This document shows positions 24,883 to 33,764 of a stretch of DNA of 64,000 nt, piece by piece (positions within the stretch are counted from its first letter, which is position 1; every line of letters starts with the position of its first letter). The position numbers were made by a program, and so were the translations under genes. A model generated the notes under the pieces. The model had not been told where the DNA came from, searched no databases, and was given only the letters and a program-made list of their open reading frames with translations. Source of the DNA: Bacillus sp. OK048. GTDB lineage: Bacteria > Bacillota > Bacilli > Bacillales > Cytobacillaceae. Location: NCBI RefSeq assembly GCF_900103525.1, contig NZ_FNHN01000017.1, forward strand, positions 1 to 64,000, read 5' to 3'.

Positions 24883-25860
24883 TCAATAAAAGTTCTTCAC
24901 CATTTTGTCCATAACCCAGTTGGATCGTGCACCTGTCAATCCGGTACTAGGACACTGGCTGCCCTCTCCAGTTAAGTCGGCTACAATGGTTTCTATAAGC
25001 GGTTGATGGACGTGTTCTGCTGGTTCGAAGCTAAATTCCTCGGATCCACTTGCTGTCGTCAATATAATCGGATCGTTTCCAAAAACGGAAAAGGTTATTT
25101 TTCCTTTATTGCCGACGATTTCATTCGCATCGACATTTTCAAAAGCAGAAAAACACCAATTCCCTACGCCATGGACGCCAGATTCAAATAGATATGTACC
25201 AGAGACGATATCTTCTGCACGATAATCACCCGCTTGATTTGAAGCAAAACCTTGAACGTCCTTAATTGGACCTAGCAAAAAGTCTAGCATGTCGATCGTA
25301 TGACTGGCTAAATCAAAAAACAGTCCCCCGCCGGCCAGGTCTGGTTGCACACGCCACGGGATATTTTTTTCATCTACTAAAACTGGTTGATACTGGGTTG
25401 TTGATACGAAACGAACGTCACCGATCGCTTGATTTTCCAATAACTCTTTTATTTTTAAAAATCGAGGCTGCGCCCTGCGGTAGTAGGAAACATACAGAGG
25501 AACTCCAGCTGCTTCGCAAGCAGCGATCATCTCCTGACATTCTGCGTAATTTCGCGCCATCGGCTTTTCTACATAAACCGGTTTACCCGCTTTCGCTGCC
25601 TTGATCGTATATTCTTTATGTGATGCTGGTGGTGTAGCAATATAGATCGCATCGATATCTGGATCATGAATAAGTGCCTCAGCGTCATCATACCATTTCG
25701 GAACATTGTGCCGTTTTGCATAGTCTTGTGCAAGTTCTCCTGTTCTCCGCATCACAGCGACCAACTCGGAGTTCTCTACTTTCTGGAATGCAGGTCCACT
25801 TTTCACTTCTGTGACGTCCCCGCAGCCGATGATTCCCCAACGAACCTTGTTAAATTTCAA
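24883..25860 (-). CDS. Gfo/Idh/MocA family oxidoreductase
   Basis: This 325-residue protein has a TTG start with AGGAGG eight bases before it. The N-terminal Rossmann fold is VRWGIIGCGDVTEVKSGPAF; DAIYIATPPASHKEY and the catalytic-region signature VYVEKPMARNYAEC follow. The C-terminal half is the mixed alpha/beta substrate domain, with PDLAGGGLFFDLASHTIDML, the usual D...H pair. Members oxidise or reduce sugars, inositols and keto-glycosides with NAD(P). It lies between an SDR and a TIM-barrel isomerase in the operon, consistent with stepwise oxidation and isomerisation of an imported sugar acid or glycoside. Confidence 0.85.
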   Translation of the reverse strand: MKFNKVRWGIIGCGDVTEVKSGPAFQKVENSELVAVMRRTGELAQDYAKRHNVPKWYDDAEALIHDPDIDAIYIATPPASHKEYTIKAAKAGKPVYVEKPMARNYAECQEMIAACEAAGVPLYVSYYRRAQPRFLKIKELLENQAIGDVRFVSTTQYQPVLVDEKNIPWRVQPDLAGGGLFFDLASHTIDMLDFLLGPIKDVQGFASNQAGDYRAEDIVSGTYLFESGVHGVGNWCFSAFENVDANEIVGNKGKITFSVFGNDPIILTTASGSEEFSFEPAEHVHQPLIETIVADLTGEGSQCPSTGLTGARSNWVMDKMVKNFY

Positions 25861-25933
25861 TGCAGCATTCCTCCTATTATTCTACTTTTTAAATCTCAAT
25901 TGGTGGTATATCAGATTTCCAATTCCCGTCTGC

Positions 25934-26692
25934 TTATCTACCTAACCAACCGCCGTCAACAGCCAGTAGGTGTCCGTGTACAAAATTTGATGCATCTGAT
26001 GCTAAATATACAACCGTTCCTTTAAAGTCTTCCGGGGTTCCCCAGCGACCCGCGGGGATTCGATCAAGAATTTGTTTGCTGCGTGTGTTATCGTTAATTA
26101 AGGCTTCGTTCATTTCGGTAGCAATATACCCCGGTACAATCGCATTGACGTTAACATTATGCTGTGCCCATTCATTAGAAAGTGCCTTTGTTAGCTGTGC
26201 TACTCCACCTTTAGCTGACGCATATGCTGGGATCGTGATACCGCCTTGGAATGAATTTAGGGAGGCTAGATTAATAATTTTCCCACTTTTCTTAGGTACC
26301 ATATATTTTCCAGCCTGCTGGGATAACATCCAAACAGCTTTCAAATTCACCTTCAGCACATCATCCCAATCTTCTTCAGAAAAATCGACTGCTGGTGAAC
26401 GGCGTTGAATTCCTCCATTATTGACTAAGATATCTATTTTTCCAAAGCGTTTAATTACCTGTGGAACTGCATTTTTAACTTGCTCTATATCCGTTAAATC
26501 ACATTGGATAATTTCACACTTTCTTCCTAATGCCTCGATTTCTTCCTTGACAAACATTTGGGTTGAATCACGCTGTAATAAAGCAATATCAGCTCCTGCT
26601 TCAGCTAAACTCACTGCTAAAGAATGTCCGATTCCTCTCGTTGCACCCGTTATAGCTGCTACTTTGCCCTCTAATGAAAACAAATGTTGCAT
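25934..26692 (-). CDS. SDR oxidoreductase, KduD-like
   Basis: This is a 252-residue classical short-chain dehydrogenase: cofactor motif TGATRGIG (15-22), NNGG (about 91-94), Ser in LASLNSFQGG, catalytic Tyr-Lys in YASAKGG, and the C-terminal VVYLASDASNFVHGHLLAVD. Overall it is closest to 2-deoxy-D-gluconate 3-dehydrogenase (KduD) and gluconate 5-dehydrogenase enzymes, acting on keto-deoxy-uronates or gluconate. NAD preference cannot be fixed. RBS GAGAGGGGG is strong. It lies 15 bases from the zinc dehydrogenase stop. Confidence 0.85.
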   Translation of the reverse strand: MQHLFSLEGKVAAITGATRGIGHSLAVSLAEAGADIALLQRDSTQMFVKEEIEALGRKCEIIQCDLTDIEQVKNAVPQVIKRFGKIDILVNNGGIQRRSPAVDFSEEDWDDVLKVNLKAVWMLSQQAGKYMVPKKSGKIINLASLNSFQGGITIPAYASAKGGVAQLTKALSNEWAQHNVNVNAIVPGYIATEMNEALINDNTRSKQILDRIPAGRWGTPEDFKGTVVYLASDASNFVHGHLLAVDGGWLGR

Positions 26693-26707
26693 CTTAGGTC
26701 CCCCTCT

Positions 26708-27718
26708 CTATTGTTTTATTAATACTTTTAATGATTCATCTGGTTTCTGCATTAGTAAAAACCCCTTTTCGATCTCGTCTATATCCAATTCGTGTGAAAT
26801 AATGGAGGGCAAGTCGATTTTTCCAGAAGCCATTATTTCAATTGCTGCACTGAAATCATCGCTGCTGTAACAGCGAGTGGTTGTCAAAGATATTTCACGA
26901 AAATGCATTTTTGCAAGGTCAATCATTGGTTTATTTTTAAATACACTTACAACAACAATTTGCCCTTGTGTTTTGATAAGATCGATCATTTGATCAACCG
27001 TAGACTGATTGCCAGCTACTTCAAAGACTACATCTATTAATCTTCCATTTGCTTGATATAAAATTTCATCCACAACATTTGTATTCGAGGCATTAATAGC
27101 TTTGAAACCTAGTGATTCAGCCTTTGCTAAACGAAATGGACTAATGTCAGAAACAAAAATATCTTTTGCTCCATTTAGTTTTGCGATTAATCCGATTAAT
27201 AACCCGATTGGACCTGCGCCTAGGATCGCTACATTGTCTCCGGCTTTCAAAGTAGACCGTTTAACGGTATGAACAGCAACTGCAACGGGTTCAGCCAGGG
27301 CGGCAGCTGCTAAGGAAAGTTCTGCTGGTACCTTATGTAATCGATCGATAGGGACGCGGACATATTCCGCAAATCCCCCATCCATATCGATTCCAATAAG
27401 TTTTAAACTTTCACAAACATGACCATTTCCTGATTGACATGGTTCACATTCTCCACAACCGATGGTAGGTTCTACTACCACACGGTCACCTGATTGAAAA
27501 ACATGAGCACCATTTATTTCCTCGATTACTCCACTAAATTCATGTCCCATCGTTAATGGGGCTTTTGCTCTTGGATGTTTTCCGAAATAAATCATCATAT
27601 CTGTACCGCAAATTCCGGCGTGTGATACTTTAACCAATGCTTCCCCTTCGACAATCGAAGGCTTTTCTATATTGGCCAAGGCAACCCTATTTGGCGATAT
27701 ATATTGTCCAGCTTTCAT
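26708..27718 (-). CDS. Zinc-dependent alcohol/sugar dehydrogenase (MDR family)
   Basis: This 336-residue protein has the catalytic zinc site CGTDMMIYFGKHPRAKAP (Cys at about 37) and GHEFSG, structural zinc cysteines CGECEPCQSGNGHVC, and the Rossmann motif AILGAGPIGLLIGLIAKLNG. It belongs to the group that includes galactitol-1-phosphate, L-idonate and threonine dehydrogenases. In this operon it probably oxidises a sugar acid or polyol OH group. RBS GGGAG precedes the ATG. Confidence 0.85.
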   Translation of the reverse strand: MKAGQYISPNRVALANIEKPSIVEGEALVKVSHAGICGTDMMIYFGKHPRAKAPLTMGHEFSGVIEEINGAHVFQSGDRVVVEPTIGCGECEPCQSGNGHVCESLKLIGIDMDGGFAEYVRVPIDRLHKVPAELSLAAAALAEPVAVAVHTVKRSTLKAGDNVAILGAGPIGLLIGLIAKLNGAKDIFVSDISPFRLAKAESLGFKAINASNTNVVDEILYQANGRLIDVVFEVAGNQSTVDQMIDLIKTQGQIVVVSVFKNKPMIDLAKMHFREISLTTTRCYSSDDFSAAIEIMASGKIDLPSIISHELDIDEIEKGFLLMQKPDESLKVLIKQ

Positions 27719-27740
27719 GAATTCCTACTCCCATCAAATC

Positions 27741-28760
27741 TTATTTAAGTTCTTCAATTTTTTTCAAAATGTCCTTTGCCCATGGATATTTTGCTTTACG
27801 CTCTGTAAAGAAAGGTCCCATTGCATCAACCATATCTTGTCTAAAATCTTTACTTGGTTCAGTTACCTTTACTCCATGCTCTTTTAATGTTTTTATATCT
27901 TTTTCAAGACTTTCACCATACAATTTCCATTGATATTCGGTTGATTCTTGAGCAGCCTTATCAATTGCGCTTCTTTGTTTATCCGTTAATTTATTCTCAT
28001 ATAAGTCTGCATTCATGACATACATACTAGGACTGAATACATGATTAGAAAGAAGAATGTGATCTTGTACTTCATAGAAGCCGTTTGCTACTACAGTAGA
28101 GACTGGGTTATCTTGACCATCCGCAACATGCTGTTCTAATGCAGTAAAAATTTCAGAGAATGGCAGTGAAATAACTTCTGCATTTAATGCCTTACCGATA
28201 CTAATATATTCTGGCAGGTCTGGCATCCGGAGACGGAAAGTTTCAAAGTCTTTCATACTTTCAATTGATTTATTACTACTGAATGAACGGAATCCGTTAG
28301 CAGCCCATCCTAATACTTTAACACCTGTCTTCTCTTGTAATTCCGCAGCAATCTCCTTACCAACTTCACCTGTGTAAGCCTTTTTCGCATGCTCTAAATC
28401 TTCGAATAGGAACGGCCAGTCACCGACTTTTATTTTCTCGGGATTACCTGATACAGTGGTACCAGCGATTGCCATTTCAATCGTTCCGTTTCTAACTCCG
28501 TCAAATGCAGCTAATTCTGCACCTAACTGGTTACTTTCATAGATTTTTATTTCCAGACTTCCATCCGATTCTTTTTCAGCAATTGTTTTAAATTTTTCCC
28601 TTAATGCTACATTATGCGGATGATCGGTTCCAAAGTTATTCGCAATTTTAATAACGACCTTTTTTTCGTCTGAGCTAGAAACAGATGATTTTGAATTACA
28701 CCCGGCAATGAGTAAGCTTATAATCATTAGCAATGTGAATATTCCGAATTTTTTCTTCAT
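27741..28760 (-). CDS. dctP: TRAP transporter solute-binding lipoprotein DctP
   Basis: The protein has 339 residues from ATG 28760, which has AGGAGG in front; an in-frame ATG at 28793 inside the upstream gene lacks an RBS. Signal and lipobox: FGIFTLLMIISLLIAGC. The DctP fold shows KIANNFGTDHPHNVALREKF, KIYESNQLGAELAAFDGVRN, and the carboxylate-binding Arg region FETFRLRMPDLPEY. These proteins capture C4-dicarboxylates, uronates or other organic acids for the DctQM membrane unit. Placing dctP after dctM and a dehydrogenase gene is a slightly unusual order. A sugar-acid ligand is likely from the neighbours. Confidence 0.88.
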   Translation of the reverse strand: MKKKFGIFTLLMIISLLIAGCNSKSSVSSSDEKKVVIKIANNFGTDHPHNVALREKFKTIAEKESDGSLEIKIYESNQLGAELAAFDGVRNGTIEMAIAGTTVSGNPEKIKVGDWPFLFEDLEHAKKAYTGEVGKEIAAELQEKTGVKVLGWAANGFRSFSSNKSIESMKDFETFRLRMPDLPEYISIGKALNAEVISLPFSEIFTALEQHVADGQDNPVSTVVANGFYEVQDHILLSNHVFSPSMYVMNADLYENKLTDKQRSAIDKAAQESTEYQWKLYGESLEKDIKTLKEHGVKVTEPSKDFRQDMVDAMGPFFTERKAKYPWAKDILKKIEELK

Positions 28761-28761
28761 A

Positions 28762-29760
28762 TTAAATCCTCCTAGTTTGAGTTTGAAGCCCATTCAATTC
28801 CTTTTCATTGACACATGTAGGTAAAGGTTTATTTTCTAAACCTGCTAGTATATTATCTACAGTTAAATTTGCCATCTTCGTTCTTGTTTCTATTGTAGCG
28901 CTTCCAATATGAGGAGTAATCAAGACATTATCAAGACTCATAATCGGATGATCCATATTGATTGGTTCTGGATCTGTAACATCTAATGATGCATAAGCAA
29001 TTTGTTCTTCCTTGAGTGCCTCATAAAGAGCATTCGTATTGACAACAGGACCTCGGGATGCATTGATAAAATAAGCAGAGGATTTCATCTTTGTAAATTC
29101 CTCTTTACCAAACAGCCCTCTTGTATGGGATGTTAATGGGACTAAAACGACGATAAAATCAGATTTTTCTAGAAGCTGTTCAAATGATACGTATGTCGCA
29201 TTTAACTTATCGTTTTCATTATTTTCCCTTCTATTATGATAAATGACATTCATTCCACTGGCTTGCGCACGTTTGGCTACACCCCTTCCGATATTTCCCA
29301 TACCGACAATACCCAGAGTTTTTTCAAATAAGTCAACCCCCATTGGGACATCAAATGGGCTCTTCCATTTACCTGATTTAACGAATTGACTCCCTTCAGG
29401 AATTCTGCGGGCTGCAGACAATAGTAAACCAAAAGTCAGGTCCGCCGTAGCATTATTTAATACCTCTGGTGTATTACCAAAAGGAATCGAACGTTTCGTG
29501 CATGCTTCCATATCAACGTTGTCATATCCTACTGAAGATTGGGCAATGACACGTAGATGTGGTGCTTGTAATAGCAATTGATCATTTACTTGAATATCCC
29601 CTCTACTAATAAAACCTTCTACATCTTTAAGCCATTGAGTTAACATGTCTTGGGGAATTCTTTCAGGTCGGTCCCATACCTTTAGCTTTGCTTTTTGTTC
29701 TAACCTTGCAAGTACTAGTTCCGGCAATTTTCCGATGACAACAACATTAGGTTTTTCCAT
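28762..29760 (-). CDS. D-2-hydroxyacid dehydrogenase (glyoxylate/2-ketogluconate reductase-like)
   Basis: This 332-residue protein has the NAD motif LGIVGMGNIGRGVAKRA (about 148-164), the catalytic Arg in INASRGPVVN, Glu in DVTDPEPINMD and His in LITPHIGSAT, the full triad of the D-isomer hydroxyacid dehydrogenases. The N-terminal SSVGYDNVDMEAC strand also fits. It could reduce 2-keto-gluconate, glyoxylate or hydroxypyruvate. Sitting between the TRAP membrane gene and dctP marks it as part of the pathway. Its stop is one base from the dctP start. Confidence 0.86.
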   Translation of the reverse strand: MEKPNVVVIGKLPELVLARLEQKAKLKVWDRPERIPQDMLTQWLKDVEGFISRGDIQVNDQLLLQAPHLRVIAQSSVGYDNVDMEACTKRSIPFGNTPEVLNNATADLTFGLLLSAARRIPEGSQFVKSGKWKSPFDVPMGVDLFEKTLGIVGMGNIGRGVAKRAQASGMNVIYHNRRENNENDKLNATYVSFEQLLEKSDFIVVLVPLTSHTRGLFGKEEFTKMKSSAYFINASRGPVVNTNALYEALKEEQIAYASLDVTDPEPINMDHPIMSLDNVLITPHIGSATIETRTKMANLTVDNILAGLENKPLPTCVNEKELNGLQTQTRRI

Positions 29761-29797
29761 TCTCAGTCTCCTCTTTTTATAATCTACTAATGACTAA

Positions 29798-31075
29798 TTA
29801 CAACAACCACTCTAGTGGAACTAGAATAATAGCTGGGAACAAAATTAACAAAATGACGATTAGAACATAGACTAATAGAAATGGCCAAACACCCTTAACG
29901 AATTTCTCAATACTGATTTTCCCTACACCAGCGGCTACATTCATGACGGTTCCTACTGGTGGGGTTAATAAACCAATTGTGGCCGTTAGGACAAAGATAA
30001 TCCCAAAGTAGACTTCATTAATGCCTGCCATTTTAACGACTGGCATAAAGATTGGTACTAAAATTAAGATCGCAGGTGTAATATCCATTGCAGTTCCAAC
30101 AACTAATAAAATCAACATAATAACGATCAATAATAAAGTTTGATTATGTGAAAAAGGCCCTAAGAAATCACTAATCAGAGTAGGAATATTTGAAACAGTA
30201 ATCAACCAAGCAGAAACCATTGCTGTCGCTATTAAAAACATAACCGTACTTGTTGTCTTAGCTGTAGATATAAAGACCTTATAAAGATCAGGCCAATTGA
30301 TTTCGCGATAAATGACAACACTTACCACTAGTGCATAAACGGCTGCCACTACCCCTGCTTCAGTTGGTGTGAAAATGCCACCACGTAATCCAACAATAAT
30401 GATGACGGGGAGCAATAACGCCCAAAATGAGCTTCCAAGTGCTTTAACTATTTCCAATGCCGACTTTTTTGGAATTGCTGTCATTTTACTTTTCCGAACG
30501 ACAAGTGTCCAAACAATCACTAAACCAATTCCCATCATGATCCCTGGAACTATACCGGCCATAAATAAACTTGTAATGGATACGCCACTTGTAACCCCAA
30601 AGATAATTAAAGGAATACTTGGCGGTAATATTGGTGCAATAATACCAGCTGAGGCGATTAAACCAGTGGAACTTTCACGATTATATCCAGCTTGAACCAT
30701 CATTGGAATCAGAATCGCTCCAAGTGCTGCTGTGTCTGCAACAGCTGAACCAGAAAGACCAGCAAAAAGTATACCTGCAAAAATAGCAACATAGCCTAAT
30801 CCGCCACGGACATGTCCGAAAATGGCCATGGCAAATCCAACAATTCTTTTTGACATTCCACCAGCATTCATAATCTCTCCAGCAAGAATAAAAAATGGAA
30901 TCGCCATAAGGGGGAAATTATCTGCGCCACTGATTAAGTTTTTGGCAATAATTTGTGTATCGAAATTACCAAGGTAAAGCATGAGTGCTACTGAAGTGGC
31001 TAAGAGAGAAAAGGCAACAGGCATTCCGATTAAAATGAGACCGAATAATACAACAATAAATATCACTAATGTCAT
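29798..31075 (-). CDS. dctM: TRAP transporter large permease DctM
   Basis: This 425-residue protein has about 12 membrane segments. It carries the DctM signature AIPFFILAGEIMNAGGMSKR near 54-73, then GSAVADTAALGAILIP and APILPPSIPLIIFG, which contribute to sodium and substrate sites. It moves organic acids driven by a sodium gradient together with DctQ and DctP. RBS GGAGAGG sits before the ATG. It is separated from dctQ by three bases. Confidence 0.92.
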   Translation of the reverse strand: MTLVIFIVVLFGLILIGMPVAFSLLATSVALMLYLGNFDTQIIAKNLISGADNFPLMAIPFFILAGEIMNAGGMSKRIVGFAMAIFGHVRGGLGYVAIFAGILFAGLSGSAVADTAALGAILIPMMVQAGYNRESSTGLIASAGIIAPILPPSIPLIIFGVTSGVSITSLFMAGIVPGIMMGIGLVIVWTLVVRKSKMTAIPKKSALEIVKALGSSFWALLLPVIIIVGLRGGIFTPTEAGVVAAVYALVVSVVIYREINWPDLYKVFISTAKTTSTVMFLIATAMVSAWLITVSNIPTLISDFLGPFSHNQTLLLIVIMLILLVVGTAMDITPAILILVPIFMPVVKMAGINEVYFGIIFVLTATIGLLTPPVGTVMNVAAGVGKISIEKFVKGVWPFLLVYVLIVILLILFPAIILVPLEWLL

Positions 31076-31078
31076 CTT

Positions 31079-31618
31079 TTATTCCTCTCTCCCGTCAATA
31101 GACTCATCCATTAAATCCATTTCATTTGCGCTCAATATATACTGGTCGATATCATCTTTTTTAATAAAAACCTTGAAAAGGTTAATGAAAATGATGATTG
31201 CCATCCCGATACTCACTACAATCCCCATACCGTCCATAAACGCAAGAGGTATTTCCGTTGCTGGGGCTGGACTATCCAAACTTAGTTGAGTAATTTTTAT
31301 ACTGCCGTCTAAGATGTTATACAATAAAATTAAAATAATGAGATTCGTGATGATGTATAACGTCTTTTTTACTTTTTTTGAAAACCTTTTAACAAGCATA
31401 TCTACACCCATATGCTCGTTCTTAATGAACGCACCAATGGCACCAAAGAAAATCAGCCATACAAAGAAGAAGCGGGATAATTCATTTGCCCATGTAATAC
31501 TTGAGGAAAAAATATACCGGGAAACAACGTTTGAGAATATTAATATACACATTCCAACTAAACAAGCAACCATAAAGCCATTTAGTAATCTATTTAACAA
31601 TGATCCTATTTTCTCCAT
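31079..31618 (-). CDS. dctQ: TRAP transporter small permease DctQ
   Basis: The protein has 179 residues from ATG 31618 (AAAGGGTG upstream); upstream in-frame codons lack support. It has four hydrophobic segments and the conserved SITWANELSRFFFVWLIFFG stretch (second segment, W-ANE-R-F) that defines the family. It acts as scaffold for DctM in the TRAP complex. It is the second gene of the operon, just after the regulator. Confidence 0.9.
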   Translation of the reverse strand: MEKIGSLLNRLLNGFMVACLVGMCILIFSNVVSRYIFSSSITWANELSRFFFVWLIFFGAIGAFIKNEHMGVDMLVKRFSKKVKKTLYIITNLIILILLYNILDGSIKITQLSLDSPAPATEIPLAFMDGMGIVVSIGMAIIIFINLFKVFIKKDDIDQYILSANEMDLMDESIDGREE

Positions 31619-31657
31619 AATTTTCACCCTTTCTTTTTTTATTTGATAGGTTATCAC

Positions 31658-32353
31658 TCAAGATTTAATTTCCCTCAGGTAAGCATTCATTACTGTAACC
31701 TTCGTATCATTGAAATGTTCTTCCATTAATGAATTCAGCTGATTCTCATTCTTTTCTACTAAAGCATCAATAATCGCCCTATGTTTTCTCAATAAATTTT
31801 CTATTTCCCCTTTATCCTCTAAAAAGCGTTTCTCTGTAGCAACAAACAAAAGGCAAAGGACAATGTTTCGAATATTCTTCCATAAATGTAAAATTCTCTT
31901 GTGACTTACGCTTAAGATAAACATTTCATGAAAAAGCAAATCATGATAGGCGAATTCCGAATAATCATTATGCTTCATATTCAATTCCATTAAATCAATC
32001 AATCGATAAAATTCATTTGCCTTTTCTTCATCAAAATCTTCTAAAAGAATTTGCATACAAAATTTTTCTAGTAAAAACCTCACATCATATAATTCTTTAA
32101 TATCTTTTTCTTCTAAACCAAGGACTACTGCTCCCATACGTTTCAAATGGATGAGCCCCTCTGTTTCTAGAATTTTAAAAGCTTCTCTAACAGGTGATCT
32201 GCTAGTGTCAAATTTATTAGAGATTTGACTCTCTGTTAATACAGTATCTCTAGGAATTGTCCCGTTGATAATTTGCAGCCTTAATTCATTAGAAATTAAT
32301 TCTCCTAAAGAATCACTCTGCAGCCACTTTTGTGGAAAATCCAATGTACTCAT
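31658..32353 (-). CDS. FCD-domain GntR-family regulator of the TRAP operon
   Basis: This is a protein of about 228-231 residues. The winged helix is ELRLQIINGTIPRDTVLTES then SPVREAFKILETEGLI, and the all-helical FCD effector domain (about 95-220) has a D...H metal-binding pattern (SEFAYHDLLFHEMF). The ATG at 32353 touches its GGGG; a TTG three codons later has better spacing, so the start is uncertain. It is the first gene of the operon it probably represses, with release by the imported sugar acid or a downstream metabolite. Confidence 0.86.
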   Translation of the reverse strand: MSTLDFPQKWLQSDSLGELISNELRLQIINGTIPRDTVLTESQISNKFDTSRSPVREAFKILETEGLIHLKRMGAVVLGLEEKDIKELYDVRFLLEKFCMQILLEDFDEEKANEFYRLIDLMELNMKHNDYSEFAYHDLLFHEMFILSVSHKRILHLWKNIRNIVLCLLFVATEKRFLEDKGEIENLLRKHRAIIDALVEKNENQLNSLMEEHFNDTKVTVMNAYLREIKS

Positions 32354-32375
32354 CCCCTTTTGGTGTTTTATATCA

Positions 32376-32389
32376 TGTAAGCGCTGTTA
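32376..32389. promoter_or_regulatory. cre-like CcpA site
   Basis: TGTAAGCGCTGTTA matches the consensus TGWAANCGNTNWCA at 13 of 14 positions. It is between the promoter and the first gene of the TRAP operon, where CcpA would act as a roadblock, so the operon is probably shut down by glucose. Confidence 0.65.
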
Positions 32390-32403
32390 TTACCTTAATC
32401 AAT

Positions 32404-32432
32404 ATACTAGTCGACAAGTGGACAACAGTCAA
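32404..32432 (-). promoter_or_regulatory. Promoter with operator of the TRAP operon
   Basis: On the minus strand TTGACT (32432-32427), a 17-nt spacer and TAGTAT (32409-32404). The spacer contains TTGTCCACTTGTCGAC, a direct repeat of TTGTC, and ACTTGTCGACTAGT, a 14-bp near-palindrome running into the -10 box, suitable for a GntR/FCD dimer. Confidence 0.72.
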
Positions 32433-32553
32433 TAATTATTTGTATAATCTGTAAATTTTAATAATTTGGGTTAACCCTTAGTTCTACTCCGGTTATTTCC
32501 AAAATAATCCAGTTATCACCAAATCCCCCTACAAGATAATGTGCCATCGAAAA

Positions 32554-32602
32554 AGGTACCTAATCCCCGTAAAATATTTAATGCATCCGGGGTTAGGTAC
32601 CT
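32554..32602. repeat. Long inverted repeat
   Basis: AGGTACCTAATCCCCG and CGGGGTTAGGTACCT pair except for one bulged T, around an 18-nt AT-rich loop. It has no T run. The remaining non-coding DNA up to 32860 shows nothing else. Confidence 0.65.
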
Positions 32603-32864
32603 AGTTATTGTGTGTATATGGGGATAGTGTATTTCGAATTTGATTCGAGCCTGCCACCATCCTCTGTTTGAAAAAGAAAAGATAGACTCCAAATTTCCAC
32701 AGGCAATAATAGTGTAAGTTCCTTAATCTTTTCTTCCATGGTTTAGAAAAGCCTTTCTATATAACGTTTATTATCGCTTATTAGAAAAACTAGCACTTTA
32801 CTATATTGTTTACACAAGGAGAGCTCTGCCAAACATACGAATAAAAGATTATTAGCGCCAAAAG

Positions 32865-32889
32865 GCAAACAGTGCTTGTAACTGTTTGC
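32865..32889. repeat. GAACAGTGCC-family palindrome, diverged copy
   Basis: GCAAACAGT-GCTTGTA-ACTGTTTGC keeps the AACAGTGC core with A instead of G at the third base. Confidence 0.55.
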
Positions 32890-32912
32890 TTAATATTCTT
32901 GTTTCATTACAC

Positions 32913-32972
32913 TTGAAAATAAATATTTATTATCATACAATCCAATTAGCTAAATTAGCTATTTTAGCTAAC
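32913..32972 (+). promoter_or_regulatory. Promoter and triple operator of the Phd-Uma2 gene
   Basis: TTGAAA (32913-32918), a 17-nt spacer and TACAAT (32936-32941) form a good promoter. Immediately downstream, at the expected transcription start, TTAGCTAAA-TTAGCTATT-TTAGCTAAC gives three 9-bp direct repeats (32946-32972); TTAGCTAA is itself a perfect 8-bp palindrome. This is the kind of site a Phd/YefM antitoxin binds to repress its own gene. Confidence 0.65.
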
Positions 32973-32988
32973 ACAGGAGGTGTCATTA

Positions 32989-33735
32989 ATGATTATCAGC
33001 TCAACTGAGTTACAAAATAATTTTGGAAAGTATTTAATGCTTGCGGTACAAGAGGATATTCTCATTACTCGAAATGGTTTAGAAATTGCTAAATTAACAT
33101 CGATTAAAGAATCGGCATCAGGGTATACAAACGTAACAGATGAGATCCATGAAAAAGCACCAGAATACAGCCTTCTTGGAAAAAAAGCATCTTATGATGA
33201 GTTTCTTCAATTACAACAGGCATCCGATGAAAGGTACGAGTATATTGACGGAGAAATCTATTTGCTCGCCTCGCCAAAAACTGTTCATCAAATCGTTATA
33301 ACTGAGTTATTTGGCATTTTTTATAATTTTTTTCAAGATACAAATTGTACCCCAATTGTCGCTCCTTACGATATTGAGCTTAGAGGAACATCGGAAAATA
33401 TTAATATTGTTCAACCCGATATTATGATTATTTGTGATCTAGAAGAAAAATTAAATGAAGATGACTATTATAAAGGTGTCCCGTCACTTGTCGTAGAAGT
33501 ACTTTCGAAAAGTACACGAAGAAAAGATCTTATTAAGAAACTCGATCTGTACATGTCTTGTGGGGTGCGCGAGTACTGGATCGTTAATCCAGACAATAAG
33601 GAAGTAACTGTCTATCTTTTTGAAGATAATAATATTAGCAATAGTACAACATATAAAAATAGCGACGCAGCACAATCCTTCATCTTTACGGGATTAAGTG
33701 CTGAAATCAGGAGAATTTTCAGAGTGAAAACTTAA
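32989..33735 (+). CDS. Phd antitoxin domain fused to Uma2 (DUF820) nuclease-like domain
   Basis: The protein has 248 residues from ATG 32989, AGGAGGTG seven bases upstream; an in-frame GTG at 32980 overlaps the RBS. Residues 1-40 are a Phd/YefM-type antitoxin N-terminus (SSTELQNNFGKYLMLAVQED, ILITRNGLEIAKL), a DNA-binding and dimerisation module. After a linker, about 65-230 is a Uma2/DUF820 domain of the PD-(D/E)XK superfamily, with VQPDIMIICD and the active-site strand PSLVVEVLSKSTRRKDLIKK followed by GVREYWIVNP. No separate toxin gene is adjacent. The fusion may be an autoregulated nuclease or a domesticated toxin-antitoxin pair. Confidence 0.78.
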   Translation: MIISSTELQNNFGKYLMLAVQEDILITRNGLEIAKLTSIKESASGYTNVTDEIHEKAPEYSLLGKKASYDEFLQLQQASDERYEYIDGEIYLLASPKTVHQIVITELFGIFYNFFQDTNCTPIVAPYDIELRGTSENINIVQPDIMIICDLEEKLNEDDYYKGVPSLVVEVLSKSTRRKDLIKKLDLYMSCGVREYWIVNPDNKEVTVYLFEDNNISNSTTYKNSDAAQSFIFTGLSAEIRRIFRVKT

Positions 33736-33764
33736 TCGGTTTTCATGCTAGGAACTTAAAAACT

